NCBI GenBank assembly: GCA_947631235.1
Contig: CANRKO010000013.1
Span: 1-64,000, forward strand
DNA: 64,000 bases
Reading direction: 5' to 3'
DNA from: an uncultured Clostridia bacterium
Lineage (GTDB): Bacteria; Bacillota; Clostridia; UBA1381
Part shown: positions 32,637 to 40,485 of the stretch, one piece after another
How positions within the stretch are numbered: the stretch's first letter is position 1
Layout: each line of letters begins with the position of its first letter
Notes under the pieces: model-generated
The model's input: the letters and a program-made list of their open reading frames with translations, nothing else
What the model was told of the DNA's origin: nothing
Database searches by the model: none
Position numbers and translations under genes: made by a program

Positions 32637-33536
32637 TTAGATTAAATCGTATATAATGCCGTCTACATTGAAATCGAGTATTATCGACGGTTCGTCCGCA
32701 TTGATAAAATCGTGAGCTTTTTGGTCGGAACGGTAAAGTCCGAAATCTATGAAACCGTCTCTTTCGGGATCATCCGGATCGTATATCCAACCGATCAACT
32801 GTCCCGACGATGTTTTACAAAAGCCGAGCGACTCGTATACGTCGTTCAAGAACAAGAATCCTTGTGCTCTTAGTTTATCGTTCGCCCATTGCTCCTGCTG
32901 CTTTAAAAACATAAGATTGTAGTCGGGCTTTCTCTGCCAGTTTAAGTTTGTTTCGTCGAATATCCGAGCATGCGGGCTTAGGTCGAGCCGTTTTTTTATA
33001 ACTTTTGTGTCGCCGGCATCATTTTTACTGTCAAGGCTTGAGCCGACCATTATTTCCCGTTCGACATCTTCACCGAATCGTTCTTTAACTCGCTTACGGT
33101 AAGCTTTAAAACTTCCGTCCACCGCCGCATACGCCGCTGCTATAGCCGCGTTTCGTTTTCTGAGAATATTGTTTGACGCAAGAATGCTCGTAATCGATAA
33201 TACTCCGAGAATTACGGACGGAGCATAGATTTTCGCAAGTTTCACACCCGCTTGAGTATACGTCAGAGCGAGATCCTTCTTCTTTCTGTCATCTGTATAC
33301 GGAACAAGCGAGTCACCTTCCGATACGACGTCAGATTCGTGAATGTTTTTGACCGTTTCTTTGGTATCGTCAACGACTTCGCCGATTTTTGTCGTAGCCC
33401 TGCACGCCATAACTGCGCTTACCACAACTCCCGCAACACCGGATATAATAAGTATTTCCGGGCTGTATTTCTTTATTTTAAGACCGGCTTTGCTCAATGT
33501 TCTGCCGGCTTTCACCATCAATTCTGTCTTTTTCAT
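32637..33536 (-). CDS. DUF6353-like phage membrane protein (paralog 1)
   Basis: A 299-residue protein. Two membrane segments: SPEILIISGVAGVVVSAVMA (about 25-44) and YAPSVILGVLSITSILASNN (about 104-123). The N-terminal motif KYSPEILIISGVAG and the C-terminal LNDVYESLGF with a later GWIYD match the paralogs at 35,186 and 37,064. A linker carries an extra basic region. The family is confined to phages as far as I know, and its role is unknown. Confidence 0.75.
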   Translation of the reverse strand: MKKTELMVKAGRTLSKAGLKIKKYSPEILIISGVAGVVVSAVMACRATTKIGEVVDDTKETVKNIHESDVVSEGDSLVPYTDDRKKKDLALTYTQAGVKLAKIYAPSVILGVLSITSILASNNILRKRNAAIAAAYAAVDGSFKAYRKRVKERFGEDVEREIMVGSSLDSKNDAGDTKVIKKRLDLSPHARIFDETNLNWQRKPDYNLMFLKQQEQWANDKLRAQGFLFLNDVYESLGFCKTSSGQLIGWIYDPDDPERDGFIDFGLYRSDQKAHDFINADEPSIILDFNVDGIIYDLI

Positions 33537-33566
33537 GTTTTTCTCTCCTTTTATGAAATATAATTT

Positions 33567-33932
33567 TTAATCCAACGGTATCGGGTTTGGAATGCACAAA
33601 ACACAACTACCGCCCATCTTTAATATACGATGATCAGATAGAACGCGCCAACCGTACTTATCGGCTTTCCAGCCACTCGTATCCCCGACCAATTTGTTAA
33701 AATCGGATACCGATGCGTAACCGCGTTTTTTAATAATATCACACAATCCTTGATAAGCTGCCACGGCTCTTTTTTCATTGTAGAATGTTCGAGTGAAATC
33801 AGATCCCATTAGACAGCGTTCGGTGTGCATATCATCAAGTTCTTTCTTGAGCAAAATACACATTGTTACATGCATAGCTGCCGCTCCGCTTGCGAACAGC
33901 CCGATTGCTCCTAAGATTTTTATAATGACCAT
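33567..33932 (-). CDS. membrane-anchored protein with the DFY-GW module
   Basis: A 121-residue protein with an N-terminal hydrophobic helix (MVIIKILGAIGLFASGAAAM) followed by YASVSDFNKLVGDTSGW and YGWRVLSDHR, ending IPNPIPLD. The C-terminal half resembles that of the next protein (33,964) and the C-termini of the DUF6353-like paralogs. Function unknown. Confidence 0.65.
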   Translation of the reverse strand: MVIIKILGAIGLFASGAAAMHVTMCILLKKELDDMHTERCLMGSDFTRTFYNEKRAVAAYQGLCDIIKKRGYASVSDFNKLVGDTSGWKADKYGWRVLSDHRILKMGGSCVLCIPNPIPLD

Positions 33933-33963
33933 TTTCTTTCTTTCCTTTCGAAAAATATAATTT

Positions 33964-34575
33964 TTAATCCAACGGTATCGCCCTCGGCATCTTTATTTTG
34001 TATCCGCCGTCTCGTGTCCGAACAACTTCCGCGCTGCGTATATCCGTCCAACCGAAATTGTTATCGGTCCAGCTTCCCGTAACACCGACTAAATCATAGA
34101 AGTCGGCAACGCTTACAATCTGGTATCGCTCTATAAGGTCGTCCATGCTTGCAAGAACTTCCTCGGCTTCTCCTCGGCTGTCGAGAATAATATCGTCATA
34201 GCTGTAGCCGCCTCTTATCCGCGAATTATCGGAATTATATCTTCCTCGCGGTTTATCGTAATAATCACGGTATGATACTCTTTCCGATACGCCTCGCCTG
34301 CGATTTCTCGAATCTATTCCGAGAATCATGTCAATGCCGTTTTTTACAATATCTGAAACCGTATTTTTTATCGTAGGAATTAAAATATCCATGATGATAT
34401 ACGATTTCAGATTGCCGGCGTCTTCAGATATAAACGTGTCAGCCAGTTTTTCAATTCCGCCTTTTTTCTTAACTCTTGCCGAGCCGCTTATAACTTTTCC
34501 AACCTTTCGTTCGGCTTTTTCCTGCTGTTGAGCCTTGTATTTGTATGAATTAGGCTTAAAATCATCTCTATCCAT
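33964..34575 (-). CDS. phage protein with the DFY-GW module
   Basis: A 203-residue protein. A basic N-terminus, then an amphipathic helical region (KSYIIMDILIPTIKNTVSDI), an Arg/Tyr-rich stretch (RVSYRDYYDKPRGRYNSDNS), and the C-terminal module IVSVADFYDLVGVTGSW with NNFGWTDI, ending MPRAIPLD. The last 50 residues parallel those of 33,567-33,932. It may be peripheral at the membrane; this is inference. Confidence 0.65.
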   Translation of the reverse strand: MDRDDFKPNSYKYKAQQQEKAERKVGKVISGSARVKKKGGIEKLADTFISEDAGNLKSYIIMDILIPTIKNTVSDIVKNGIDMILGIDSRNRRRGVSERVSYRDYYDKPRGRYNSDNSRIRGGYSYDDIILDSRGEAEEVLASMDDLIERYQIVSVADFYDLVGVTGSWTDNNFGWTDIRSAEVVRTRDGGYKIKMPRAIPLD

Positions 34576-34588
34576 TTCTTTCCTCCTT

Positions 34589-34780
34589 TCACCGAACTTC
34601 TACAACGTCTTCCGGAAGACTGATTTTAGCGTTCGCGCACTTGTTGTGTTTTATTTTGTATTGGTAGGCAAGATTGCTTTTAGCCTTTTTTGCGGTAGGA
34701 GCATAAGTCGTTCCGCTCCAATCACGGTCGATATATTTGTCAAATTCCATGACAGGACCGTTATATTCGTATCTGTTCAT
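34589..34780 (-). CDS. small conserved phage protein
   Basis: A 63-residue protein MNRYEYNGPVMEFDKYIDRD with WSGTTYAPTAKKAKSNLAYQ: basic and soluble. A ribosome site (AAGAAGTGATT) is present. It is a short conserved protein of phage early regions; function unknown. Confidence 0.6.
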   Translation of the reverse strand: MNRYEYNGPVMEFDKYIDRDWSGTTYAPTAKKAKSNLAYQYKIKHNKCANAKISLPEDVVEVR

Positions 34781-34805
34781 TATAAATCACTTCTTTCGTG
34801 GCAAA

Positions 34806-34839
34806 CAAAAAAGAGAAAGCGCCCGTGTTACAGGCGCTA
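34806..34839 (-). terminator. terminator after the 83-aa membrane gene
   Basis: On the minus strand AGCGCC-TGTAACACG-GGCGCT is followed by TTCTCTTTTTT. Confidence 0.75.
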
Positions 34840-34862
34840 ACCCTTTGATGAATATCCGTTTT

Positions 34863-35114
34863 TTATTCTTCCGTCTTATCATCCGAATCATCGTAATCAT
34901 TCCGTACAATCTCGATGGTCGATGCCTGCTGAGACTTCTTCTTTTCCTTAATCTTGCGCATAATCGGCTTATACGCGTATCTGTAGGCTAATACGCCTAC
35001 GATAGCCGTTAAACCGAATCCTGCCGCAATCTTCCAGCCTTTTCCCGAAGTCTTAGCGATTTCTTCTACCGCCTCGATTGCCTCTCCGCTTTCCATGATT
35101 TTCGTTTCTTCCAT
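34863..35114 (-). CDS. single-pass phage membrane protein
   Basis: An 83-residue protein. An acidic N-terminus (ESGEAIEAVEEIAKTS), a membrane helix (WKIAAGFGLTAIVGVLAYRY), then a basic stretch (KPIMRKIKEKKKSQ) and an acidic tail. Function unknown. GGAAGT precedes the start. Confidence 0.6.
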   Translation of the reverse strand: MEETKIMESGEAIEAVEEIAKTSGKGWKIAAGFGLTAIVGVLAYRYAYKPIMRKIKEKKKSQQASTIEIVRNDYDDSDDKTEE

Positions 35115-35158
35115 TGTAAAAACTTCCTTTCTTAAATAAATTTTACGAACATTCCGTC

Positions 35159-35183
35159 CATTAAAGCCTTTGTAAATTTCGCG
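35159..35183 (-). promoter_or_regulatory. 25-bp early-region element, copy 1 (3 mismatches)
   Basis: CATTAAAGCC followed by TTTGTAAATTTCGCG on the plus strand. It stands just beyond the stop of the DUF6353 paralog 2 gene's upstream neighbour, in the gap before 35,186-35,965 ends. See copies at 37,905, 38,195 and 40,487. Confidence 0.6.
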
Positions 35184-35185
35184 TA

Positions 35186-35965
35186 TCAGTACCCGCGATA
35201 GTCATAAATCGGCGCAACTTTATAGTCCACAACCAGACAAGGTCTGTTGTCCTCGGTAAGTTGAGAACTGAAATCCAAGTCGATGTAACCTTTATCAACA
35301 TTCCAGCCCAATCCGTAACCTATTTTTATTTCGCCGAGTCCTATTTCATAGTAGAAATCGTTGAGCGAAATATACATTTCGTCCCTCATACGTCGATTTA
35401 GATTGTTTTCAACACGTCTGAGTTTCTCGGCGGTTGATTTAAAATATCGTCCCGATATCGTATCATAACAGAGCGCATCCCCGTCTCCGGTGATTATGAC
35501 TTCCTTTTTGCTTACGGGATCATTCTGTATTTTCCCTTTGGCGACTGCATCGCGTATAGTCTGTTCTTTTTTCTCGCCTATAAGCTCGACCGCCTTTTCG
35601 CGGTATTCTCTTAAAGCCGTTTCAGACAGAGTATAGGCTGTAGCAAGAGCAGCATTTCTGTGTAAGTTTACCGAGCTTGCACCGATAATACAAGCAATGG
35701 ATAAACCACCCGTTATAGCTGTCGGAATATAACAAGTCCATGCCGCTTTTACTTTCTCAAACTTCGTGGTTTCGACGAAGCACTTGTCATTCTCGTCATA
35801 TGAAATTTCATCGATGCGCTCCATTGCTTTCGGCGTGGCTCGGACAGCCATTACGATTGTGGTGACCATCCCCGCTATACCCATACCGATGAGTATTTCT
35901 GGACTATGCTTTTTCAGCATAAAGCCCACATTTCTTGCAAATTTGGATAGGTTTACCTTTTTCAT
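35186..35965 (-). CDS. DUF6353-like phage membrane protein (paralog 2)
   Basis: A 259-residue protein. HSPEILIGMGIAGMVTTIVM and a second membrane segment (YIPTAITGGLSIACIIGASS) are followed by RNAALATAYTLSETALREYR, a central domain, and C-terminal SLNDFYYEIGLGEIKIGYGL then GWNVDKGYIDLDF. It lacks the charged insert of paralog 1. It overlaps the following gene by four bases. Confidence 0.8.
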   Translation of the reverse strand: MKKVNLSKFARNVGFMLKKHSPEILIGMGIAGMVTTIVMAVRATPKAMERIDEISYDENDKCFVETTKFEKVKAAWTCYIPTAITGGLSIACIIGASSVNLHRNAALATAYTLSETALREYREKAVELIGEKKEQTIRDAVAKGKIQNDPVSKKEVIITGDGDALCYDTISGRYFKSTAEKLRRVENNLNRRMRDEMYISLNDFYYEIGLGEIKIGYGLGWNVDKGYIDLDFSSQLTEDNRPCLVVDYKVAPIYDYRGY

Positions 35966-36327
35966 GCCTTCTCACCTTCCTTAGAAATATCCGCAGTCAG
36001 CAATAATCCGTGTTCCTGACAGAAGTCCGACATGTGCTGCGCGGCTTCGTCTCCCATATAGCGGCGTACGCAATCTACTGTTATACCTACTTCGAGAAGA
36101 TCCGTATAGAAATCAAGTTCATCTGTATTAGGGTTATTTGCTGCATCTTTGAAATGTTCTTCAAGCTGTGACGCCATGTCGCAATCATTTTCCGTTTCAA
36201 GAAGAACATTATCCGGTTTATCCTTATACCCAAATACAAATATAACAGGACGACCATCGCCGCTACATATTACATCAGCATCGGATTTGTATTTGCTTAG
36301 CTCTTGAATTAGCCTTCTTACTTTCAT
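35962..36327 (-). CDS. conserved phage protein, unknown function
   Basis: A 121-residue acidic protein starting MKVRRLIQELSKYKSDADVI with CSGDGRPVIFVFGYKDK, then FYTDLLEVGITVDCVRRYMG. The first 40 residues have the look of a small alpha-beta domain found across phage early regions. Coupled to paralog 2 through ATGA. Confidence 0.55.
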   Translation of the reverse strand: MKVRRLIQELSKYKSDADVICSGDGRPVIFVFGYKDKPDNVLLETENDCDMASQLEEHFKDAANNPNTDELDFYTDLLEVGITVDCVRRYMGDEAAQHMSDFCQEHGLLLTADISKEGEKA

Positions 36328-36352
36328 GATTTTTCTCCTCCCTTATTAAATT

Positions 36353-36793
36353 TTATTTTTTTTCTTCGAACATAAAGCAATATGTACCATTTTTTAAATT
36401 CGGTAATTCTCGTTGAATATCCTCATCGGTACCAAGTATGAATATGGCGTAATAACTTTTTGCATATCCTAAGTAGTCATCGATTACGCCTTTCCCTCCT
36501 CCAATGTACATATCTCCCGCATGGTATCCCTGTTCCTCGACAAGTTTATCAATAAGAGTACCGTTTGGAGCGCGATTTGACAGTTCCCTTTTCGTTAGTG
36601 TCCAACCGCTTTTGCCGTAGAAATTAATAGCCATCTCTTCGGGATAGTTCTCGGTTTTCTCTTTGCTTTCGAGCATAGCCATAAACGTATATAACTCATA
36701 GCCATTAGCAGCAGTTTTATTAAATATAAGAGTGTTTTCGCTGCCGGTCGTTTTCAGCCATTCTCGCGCTTTTGTTAAACTTAGTGTCCTCAT
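36353..36793 (-). CDS. phage protein, unknown function
   Basis: A 146-residue protein starting MRTLSLTKAREWLKTTGSEN, with mixed alpha-beta composition and GYHAGDMYIGGGKGVIDDYL. No catalytic motif was recognised. GGAGAAAACG precedes the ATG. Confidence 0.55.
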   Translation of the reverse strand: MRTLSLTKAREWLKTTGSENTLIFNKTAANGYELYTFMAMLESKEKTENYPEEMAINFYGKSGWTLTKRELSNRAPNGTLIDKLVEEQGYHAGDMYIGGGKGVIDDYLGYAKSYYAIFILGTDEDIQRELPNLKNGTYCFMFEEKK

Positions 36794-36820
36794 CGTTTTC
36801 TCCTTTCAAAGATAATTGCA

Positions 36821-36847
36821 AAAGAAAAAGAGTCCTTGAATCAGGAC
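36821..36847 (-). terminator. terminator overlapping the 59-aa gene end
   Basis: On the minus strand GTCCTGATTCAAGGAC is followed by TCTTTTTCTTTT. The stop codon lies in its loop. Confidence 0.65.
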
Positions 36848-37020
36848 CCATTGTCTTCATCAGACTCTTTTTCGTCTCTTTCGGCAAAAGCTTCTTTTAT
36901 TTTTGTGTTAATCAATTCCTCGGTCTTACGCTCTTCCGCCCAGTTGGACACCATTGTAGCTATTCCACCGAACAGTGTAGCCGCACAACCGATTACGCTT
37001 ATCAACCATTTATTTTTCAT
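36841..37020 (-). CDS. 59-aa single-pass membrane protein
   Basis: An ATG at 37,020 after GAAAGGAGGAAGAGTTT opens MKNKWLISVIGCAATLFGGI (membrane helix), followed by a charged helical tail (EERKTEELINTKIKEAFAER). Ribosome site, composition and neighbours support it. Function unknown. Confidence 0.6.
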   Translation of the reverse strand: MKNKWLISVIGCAATLFGGIATMVSNWAEERKTEELINTKIKEAFAERDEKESDEDNGS

Positions 37021-37063
37021 AAACTCTTCCTCCTTTCATAATATAAGTTGTATTTTTTGCGTA

Positions 37064-37852
37064 TTAATAAACATCGTCATAATCAGGTTCTGTAGCCGGA
37101 TAAAGCATTGGTGTGATGATATAACATTCTAATCCATCGTCAAGTTTTACGAATGAATTGTCAAAATCAAGCCACATTAACCCGCCTTCCATCATCTCGT
37201 CTAAATACCAGCCGATATGGTCACCGCCCATTGTCCTTTCTATTCCTAAAAAATCATAGTACTCATTTAACGGAACGTACCTATACAGTTGAAGATTTCG
37301 ATTGACATGGTATTCGGCGTTGATTACTGCGGGTAAGGTTGACGTAAAATATCTTTGTGACCAACTGTCATAAAACAGTGTTTCTTCGCTTTCTGTATCA
37401 TCTTCCCGTGAATATAATCCCGTACCATCTGCATCGACATAAACGTTTTTAGCAACCTCGGCTATAATTTTCGCATCAGAATCCTCGCCATATAACTTTT
37501 TCGTCACTTCGCGATAGTCTTTATACGATTTACTAAGCATCGTATAAGCGCCGATAAGTAAAGCATTTTGCCGTCTATTTATGGCATTGGCTCCGAATAT
37601 GCAAGCTATTGTCGCGGTTCCTGCTATCGCCGTAGGAATATAATACTTCCATGACAAGCGTACCACTTCTAATGCTGTTGGTTTTTGTGGTACCTCTTGT
37701 ACACATTTCAAAGCCTTCGGTGCGGCTCTTGCTGCCAGCACTGCCGTGACGATAACACCGACTACTCCTATACAGGTTAAAATAGTCGGTGATGCTTTTT
37801 TCAAACGTGCCAAAGACTTATAACACGTTTGATGTAGTTTTTGTTTGTTCAT
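37064..37852 (-). CDS. DUF6353-like phage membrane protein (paralog 3)
   Basis: A 262-residue protein. ASPTILTCIGVVGVIVTAVL and YIPTAIAGTATIACIFGANA are the two membrane segments; RQNALLIGAYTMLSKSYKDY follows. The C-terminal VPLNEYYDFLGIERTMGGDH then GWYLDE matches the paralogs. It is the first of the three in the transcript. Function unknown. Confidence 0.8.
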   Translation of the reverse strand: MNKQKLHQTCYKSLARLKKASPTILTCIGVVGVIVTAVLAARAAPKALKCVQEVPQKPTALEVVRLSWKYYIPTAIAGTATIACIFGANAINRRQNALLIGAYTMLSKSYKDYREVTKKLYGEDSDAKIIAEVAKNVYVDADGTGLYSREDDTESEETLFYDSWSQRYFTSTLPAVINAEYHVNRNLQLYRYVPLNEYYDFLGIERTMGGDHIGWYLDEMMEGGLMWLDFDNSFVKLDDGLECYIITPMLYPATEPDYDDVY

Positions 37853-37904
37853 TTTCTTGTCTCCTTTCGAAAAAAATATAAAAGAAACAGTTAAACCGTT
37901 TCTC

Positions 37905-37929
37905 CATAATAGCGTTTGTAAATTTCGCG
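37905..37929 (-). promoter_or_regulatory. 25-bp early-region element, copy 2
   Basis: CATAATAGCG followed by TTTGTAAATTTCGCG on the plus strand, identical over 25 bases to the copy at 40,487. It stands between a terminator (37,931-37,957) and a second small hairpin, GAAACGGTTTAACTGTTTC, just ahead of the paralog 3 ribosome site. This suits a promoter or operator acting on the minus strand. Confidence 0.65.
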
Positions 37930-37930
37930 T

Positions 37931-37957
37931 AAAAAGAAAGAGCCCTTGTTAGGACTC
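37931..37957 (-). terminator. terminator at the end of the 72-aa gene
   Basis: On the minus strand GAGTCC-TAACAA-GGGCTC is followed by TTTCTTTTTA; it overlaps the end of the gene. Confidence 0.7.
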
Positions 37958-38167
37958 ATCTTCTTCGCTATTTTGTTCGGTTGAATTGTCTGTTTTTCTC
38001 TTTGTAGCCGCGTCCAGTAAAACGTCAATTATTCTTAATCCGTAATATACGCCGGTACATATTACCATTACACGCCCTATTCTGGCGTACCGTAATAATT
38101 TATCAGCGTCCTTTCCGGTCAAAGTAATGAGTCTTACCGCAACCTCTTCTCCATTCTTTAATACCAT
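37949..38167 (-). CDS. single-pass phage membrane protein
   Basis: A 72-residue protein MVLKNGEEVAVRLITLTGKD with a membrane segment (IGRVMVICTGVYYGLRIIDV) and an acidic tail. AGGAGGAATTATT precedes the ATG. Function unknown. Confidence 0.6.
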   Translation of the reverse strand: MVLKNGEEVAVRLITLTGKDADKLLRYARIGRVMVICTGVYYGLRIIDVLLDAATKRKTDNSTEQNSEEDES

Positions 38168-38194
38168 AATAATTCCTCCTTAAACATATAGTTT

Positions 38195-38219
38195 CATAAT
38201 AGCACTTGTAAATTTTGCG
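38195..38219 (-). promoter_or_regulatory. 25-bp early-region element, copy 3 (3 mismatches)
   Basis: CATAATAGCA followed by CTTGTAAATTTTGCG on the plus strand, immediately after the stop of the 119-aa gene and about 28 bases before the start of the 72-aa gene. Confidence 0.65.
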
Positions 38220-38222
38220 TCC

Positions 38223-38582
38223 TTAAATATCACGTCGGTCGAATACTGTTTCCCAGCGTTCTTTAGGCAGCGGTTTCATTTTAAGAGCCCACATAATTTG
38301 CCGTATTGTTACCGTAGGATATAATCCATTTACGCAGATTGATGCGCGTTTATCAAAATATTCCTTGAACTGTGGATGTAAATATAAACTATCCGTAAGC
38401 CACGGATCAATTTCGCTCCACCACGTAGTTTTGGTATTTGGGTCAAATCGCTGCTGTATGATAGCTAAACCTCTTTCGTCTATTTCCAAAAGCGTGCATC
38501 TGCTATATACCGGATGATTGCAAATATAAGTCCGTCCGTACATAGAGAGGTATAGCGCCGGCTTTTTATAGTGGTAACGCAT
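38223..38582 (-). CDS. conserved mobile-element protein, unknown function
   Basis: A 119-residue protein starting MRYHYKKPALYLSMYGRTYI (TCGGAGGAAACTC in front). FDPNTKTTWWSEIDPWLTDS and VTIRQIMWALKMKPLPKERW are strongly patterned and familiar from clostridial mobile elements. No enzyme motif is seen. Confidence 0.65.
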   Translation of the reverse strand: MRYHYKKPALYLSMYGRTYICNHPVYSRCTLLEIDERGLAIIQQRFDPNTKTTWWSEIDPWLTDSLYLHPQFKEYFDKRASICVNGLYPTVTIRQIMWALKMKPLPKERWETVFDRRDI

Positions 38583-38650
38583 GAGTTTCCTCCGAAAACA
38601 AAAGATTTTCAGATAAAAATATAACATGTATTTTGGTAAAGTATGTGATG

Positions 38651-38680
38651 AAAAAAAAGAAGCCCTTGTTCGGGGCTTCT
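38651..38680 (-). terminator. terminator after the zinc-ribbon gene
   Basis: On the minus strand GAAGCCC-CGAACAA-GGGCTTC is followed by eight T after one base. Confidence 0.85.
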
Positions 38681-38688
38681 TTCGGTAA

Positions 38689-38964
38689 TCAATCGTCTAA
38701 CTCGCCGTAAACATCATCATATGTTTCGCTGCAGTCATCTTCGTCTTCTTCATCATCAGACCCGAGGAATTCCTCTTCACTCGGGTATAGAGCATCATAA
38801 TCTTCATCGTCCTCATGTCCGTATCGGTCGTAATCCAGTGAATGACCGCATTCGGGACATACCAACGAATCTTCATTTTCAAATTCCATTTTAGCTCCGC
38901 ACCGACTGCAAATATAATTTCCGCCAAACATAGCGTCTACAACGTCTTTGTTAAAAAATCCCAT
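38689..38964 (-). CDS. zinc-ribbon protein with acidic tail
   Basis: A 91-residue protein. CSRCGAKM and CPECGHSL are the two C-x-x-C knuckles of a zinc ribbon, and the last 45 residues are almost all acidic (FLGSDDEEDEDDCSETYDD). It has its own promoter (39,005-39,033) and terminator, so it is an independent early unit. The acidic tail suggests DNA mimicry or protein binding, which is inference. Confidence 0.75.
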   Translation of the reverse strand: MGFFNKDVVDAMFGGNYICSRCGAKMEFENEDSLVCPECGHSLDYDRYGHEDDEDYDALYPSEEEFLGSDDEEDEDDCSETYDDVYGELDD

Positions 38965-39004
38965 AAGATTACCTCCTTTCCGTTTACAAATAGTTTATAC
39001 TAAC

Positions 39005-39033
39005 ATTGTACAAGCTATCTGTGAATTAGTCAA
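39005..39033 (-). promoter_or_regulatory. sigma-A promoter of the zinc-ribbon gene
   Basis: On the minus strand TTGACT (39,033-39,028) and TACAAT (39,010-39,005) are separated by 17 bases, about 40 bases ahead of the start codon at 38,964. Confidence 0.85.
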
Positions 39034-39079
39034 GAGATAAAGCTTTATGCTCTCTTAATATGCTATGTAAAATTTGCGC

Positions 39080-39116
39080 AAAAAAATAAGAGGCAATGCT
39101 ATTTGCACGCCTCTTA
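39080..39116 (-). terminator. terminator after the coiled-coil membrane gene
   Basis: On the minus strand AAGAGGC and GCCTCTT form a stem around a loop that can pair again (TGC and GCA), followed by ATTTTTTT. Confidence 0.8.
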
Positions 39117-39126
39117 AATTTCCGTA

Positions 39127-39561
39127 TCAGATTCCTTTTGTCGGTCTGAAACGACTGATTAAACTCCGGAACGTTGATGAAGTAATCGAGCCAGTCTCTT
39201 CGAATTTGAACCCTTTGTGCATCCAGATCCCATAGAACACAAGCGGTAATACGATTCCCGCAGCCTCAAGTCCATATCTGAAATATCGACCTTTGTGATC
39301 TTCTCTTTCCTGATTTCGCTTAAAGGTTTCCTCGTTCTGCCGACCTTCGATATCGCTGTCAAGCTTTCTCTCGTCAAGCTCGCGCCGGATTGACCTTTCC
39401 TCGATTTCAGCTTCGAGCTTAGCTTCGTCGATTCTCAGTTTGTGAAGCTTTGTTAAATCGTCAATGACTTCCGTTCTGAGTTTTCCGTCACCTCTAAGGG
39501 GCAAATCTCTAATCTGCCTCTCGATTTCTTCATCAAGCAATTCCTTGATTCCTTCTTCCAT
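39127..39561 (-). CDS. coiled-coil phage membrane protein
   Basis: A 144-residue protein. Residues 1-95 form a long charged helix (LHKLRIDEAKLEAEIEERSI), probably a coiled coil; then a membrane segment (GLEAAGIVLPLVFYGIWMHK) and a C-terminal basic tail. GGAGGAAAACGA precedes the ATG. It may tether something to the membrane; function unknown. Confidence 0.65.
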   Translation of the reverse strand: MEEGIKELLDEEIERQIRDLPLRGDGKLRTEVIDDLTKLHKLRIDEAKLEAEIEERSIRRELDERKLDSDIEGRQNEETFKRNQEREDHKGRYFRYGLEAAGIVLPLVFYGIWMHKGFKFEETGSITSSTFRSLISRFRPTKGI

Positions 39562-39613
39562 TCGTTTTCCTCCTTTCTCAAAATGTAACCAATACGGTCC
39601 ATAAAAGCAAATG

Positions 39614-39871
39614 TTATTTGCGCGGAATATAATCCTCTATTTTTACTTCAAATTGTACGTAATCATTAAGGTAGATGTCCTCGATATTGCCTAACTCTAA
39701 AAACAGGTAAGGGGGCTCGCTTTTATCCGAATTGTCCACCCTTAATATCCCGACGGATATTATACGATGTTTATGCTTGCCGATATAATATCCAACGCCG
39801 ATACTTGTTATAATAGATGCAATAAGAAGAATAATTTCAGCTACGCTTAAAGAAATGCCAAGTATATTCAC
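39614..39871 (-). CDS. single-pass phage membrane protein
   Basis: The start is the GTG at 39,871, with GAAAGGAGG upstream, giving 85 residues (VNILGISLSVAEIILLIASI read with initial Met). The membrane segment is followed by GYYIGKHKHRIISVGILRVD and a beta-rich polar domain (YLFLELGNIEDIYLNDYVQF). An upstream ATG giving 124 residues lacks a ribosome site and runs through the neighbouring gene. Function unknown. Confidence 0.6.
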   Translation of the reverse strand: MNILGISLSVAEIILLIASIITSIGVGYYIGKHKHRIISVGILRVDNSDKSEPPYLFLELGNIEDIYLNDYVQFEVKIEDYIPRK

Positions 39872-39887
39872 AAACGTGTGCCTCCTT

Positions 39888-40301
39888 TCACCCTCTCTCT
39901 TTATCCAGCAACCAGAAGAACTTCCTGTACAAATCATAGTATGTATCTCGGCAGCACGGTACGCCGATACGCGCATTAAGCACATCATACGATAATCCCT
40001 CGGTTACGCCTTTGAGAACGTATTCCGCTAATTCCAAGCACGCTTTCTTTGCTGTTTTCTCGATTAACTCGATCCGCTCGAAATAATATGACCGTTCAAT
40101 GACGCATCGAGCCGTCGGGTCGTCGATGTTGTTTGTTCTGGAAACTTTTTCCAAGTCCATTGGGTAAACACTCGCTCCTTGTAATTTGGCAAGTATTTTC
40201 TTCCACGCCGGATACTGTAAGCAAAAATGTTTAAGCTCGTAATACCGATGCCTCGGCAACCACCATTTGTTCTTTTCTGATACTTCCGCTCTTACTCCCA
40301 T
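39888..40301 (-). CDS. probable phage transcription regulator (ArpU/RinA-like)
   Basis: A 137-residue protein with NKWWLPRHRYYELKHFCLQY and YPAWKKILAKLQG, and C-terminal GVTEGLSYDVLNARIGVPCC then RDTYYDLYRKFFWLLD, which reads as a helix-turn-helix resembling sigma region 4. Such proteins in Firmicutes phages often control late genes, though the position here is early. GAAAGGAGAAAAAG precedes the ATG. Function is inferred. Confidence 0.55.
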   Translation of the reverse strand: MGVRAEVSEKNKWWLPRHRYYELKHFCLQYPAWKKILAKLQGASVYPMDLEKVSRTNNIDDPTARCVIERSYYFERIELIEKTAKKACLELAEYVLKGVTEGLSYDVLNARIGVPCCRDTYYDLYRKFFWLLDKERG

Positions 40302-40359
40302 TTTCTTTTTCTCCTTTCAAAATATAATAATATGGGGTGTTTTTCTGTCATTTTCTATT

Positions 40360-40434
40360 CTAAATTAGAAATACGCTTATGTAAAAACAAAGTCGGTGGA
40401 AATAACATGTCTGCCTCTTTTTGCTCTGTACCAT
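40360..40434 (-). CDS. possible 24-aa leader or micro-ORF
   Basis: AAAGGAGCTAAAAAC precedes an ATG at 40,434 opening MVQSKKRQTCYFHRLCFYIS, and ending VFLI. It lies in the 184-base gap between two genes, with a strong ribosome site but few other signs. Could be a short leader peptide or chance. Confidence 0.3.
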   Translation of the reverse strand: MVQSKKRQTCYFHRLCFYISVFLI

Positions 40435-40485
40435 GTTTTTAGCTCCTTTCGTCAAAAATAAAAAGAAGCCGAATAATCAGCCTCT

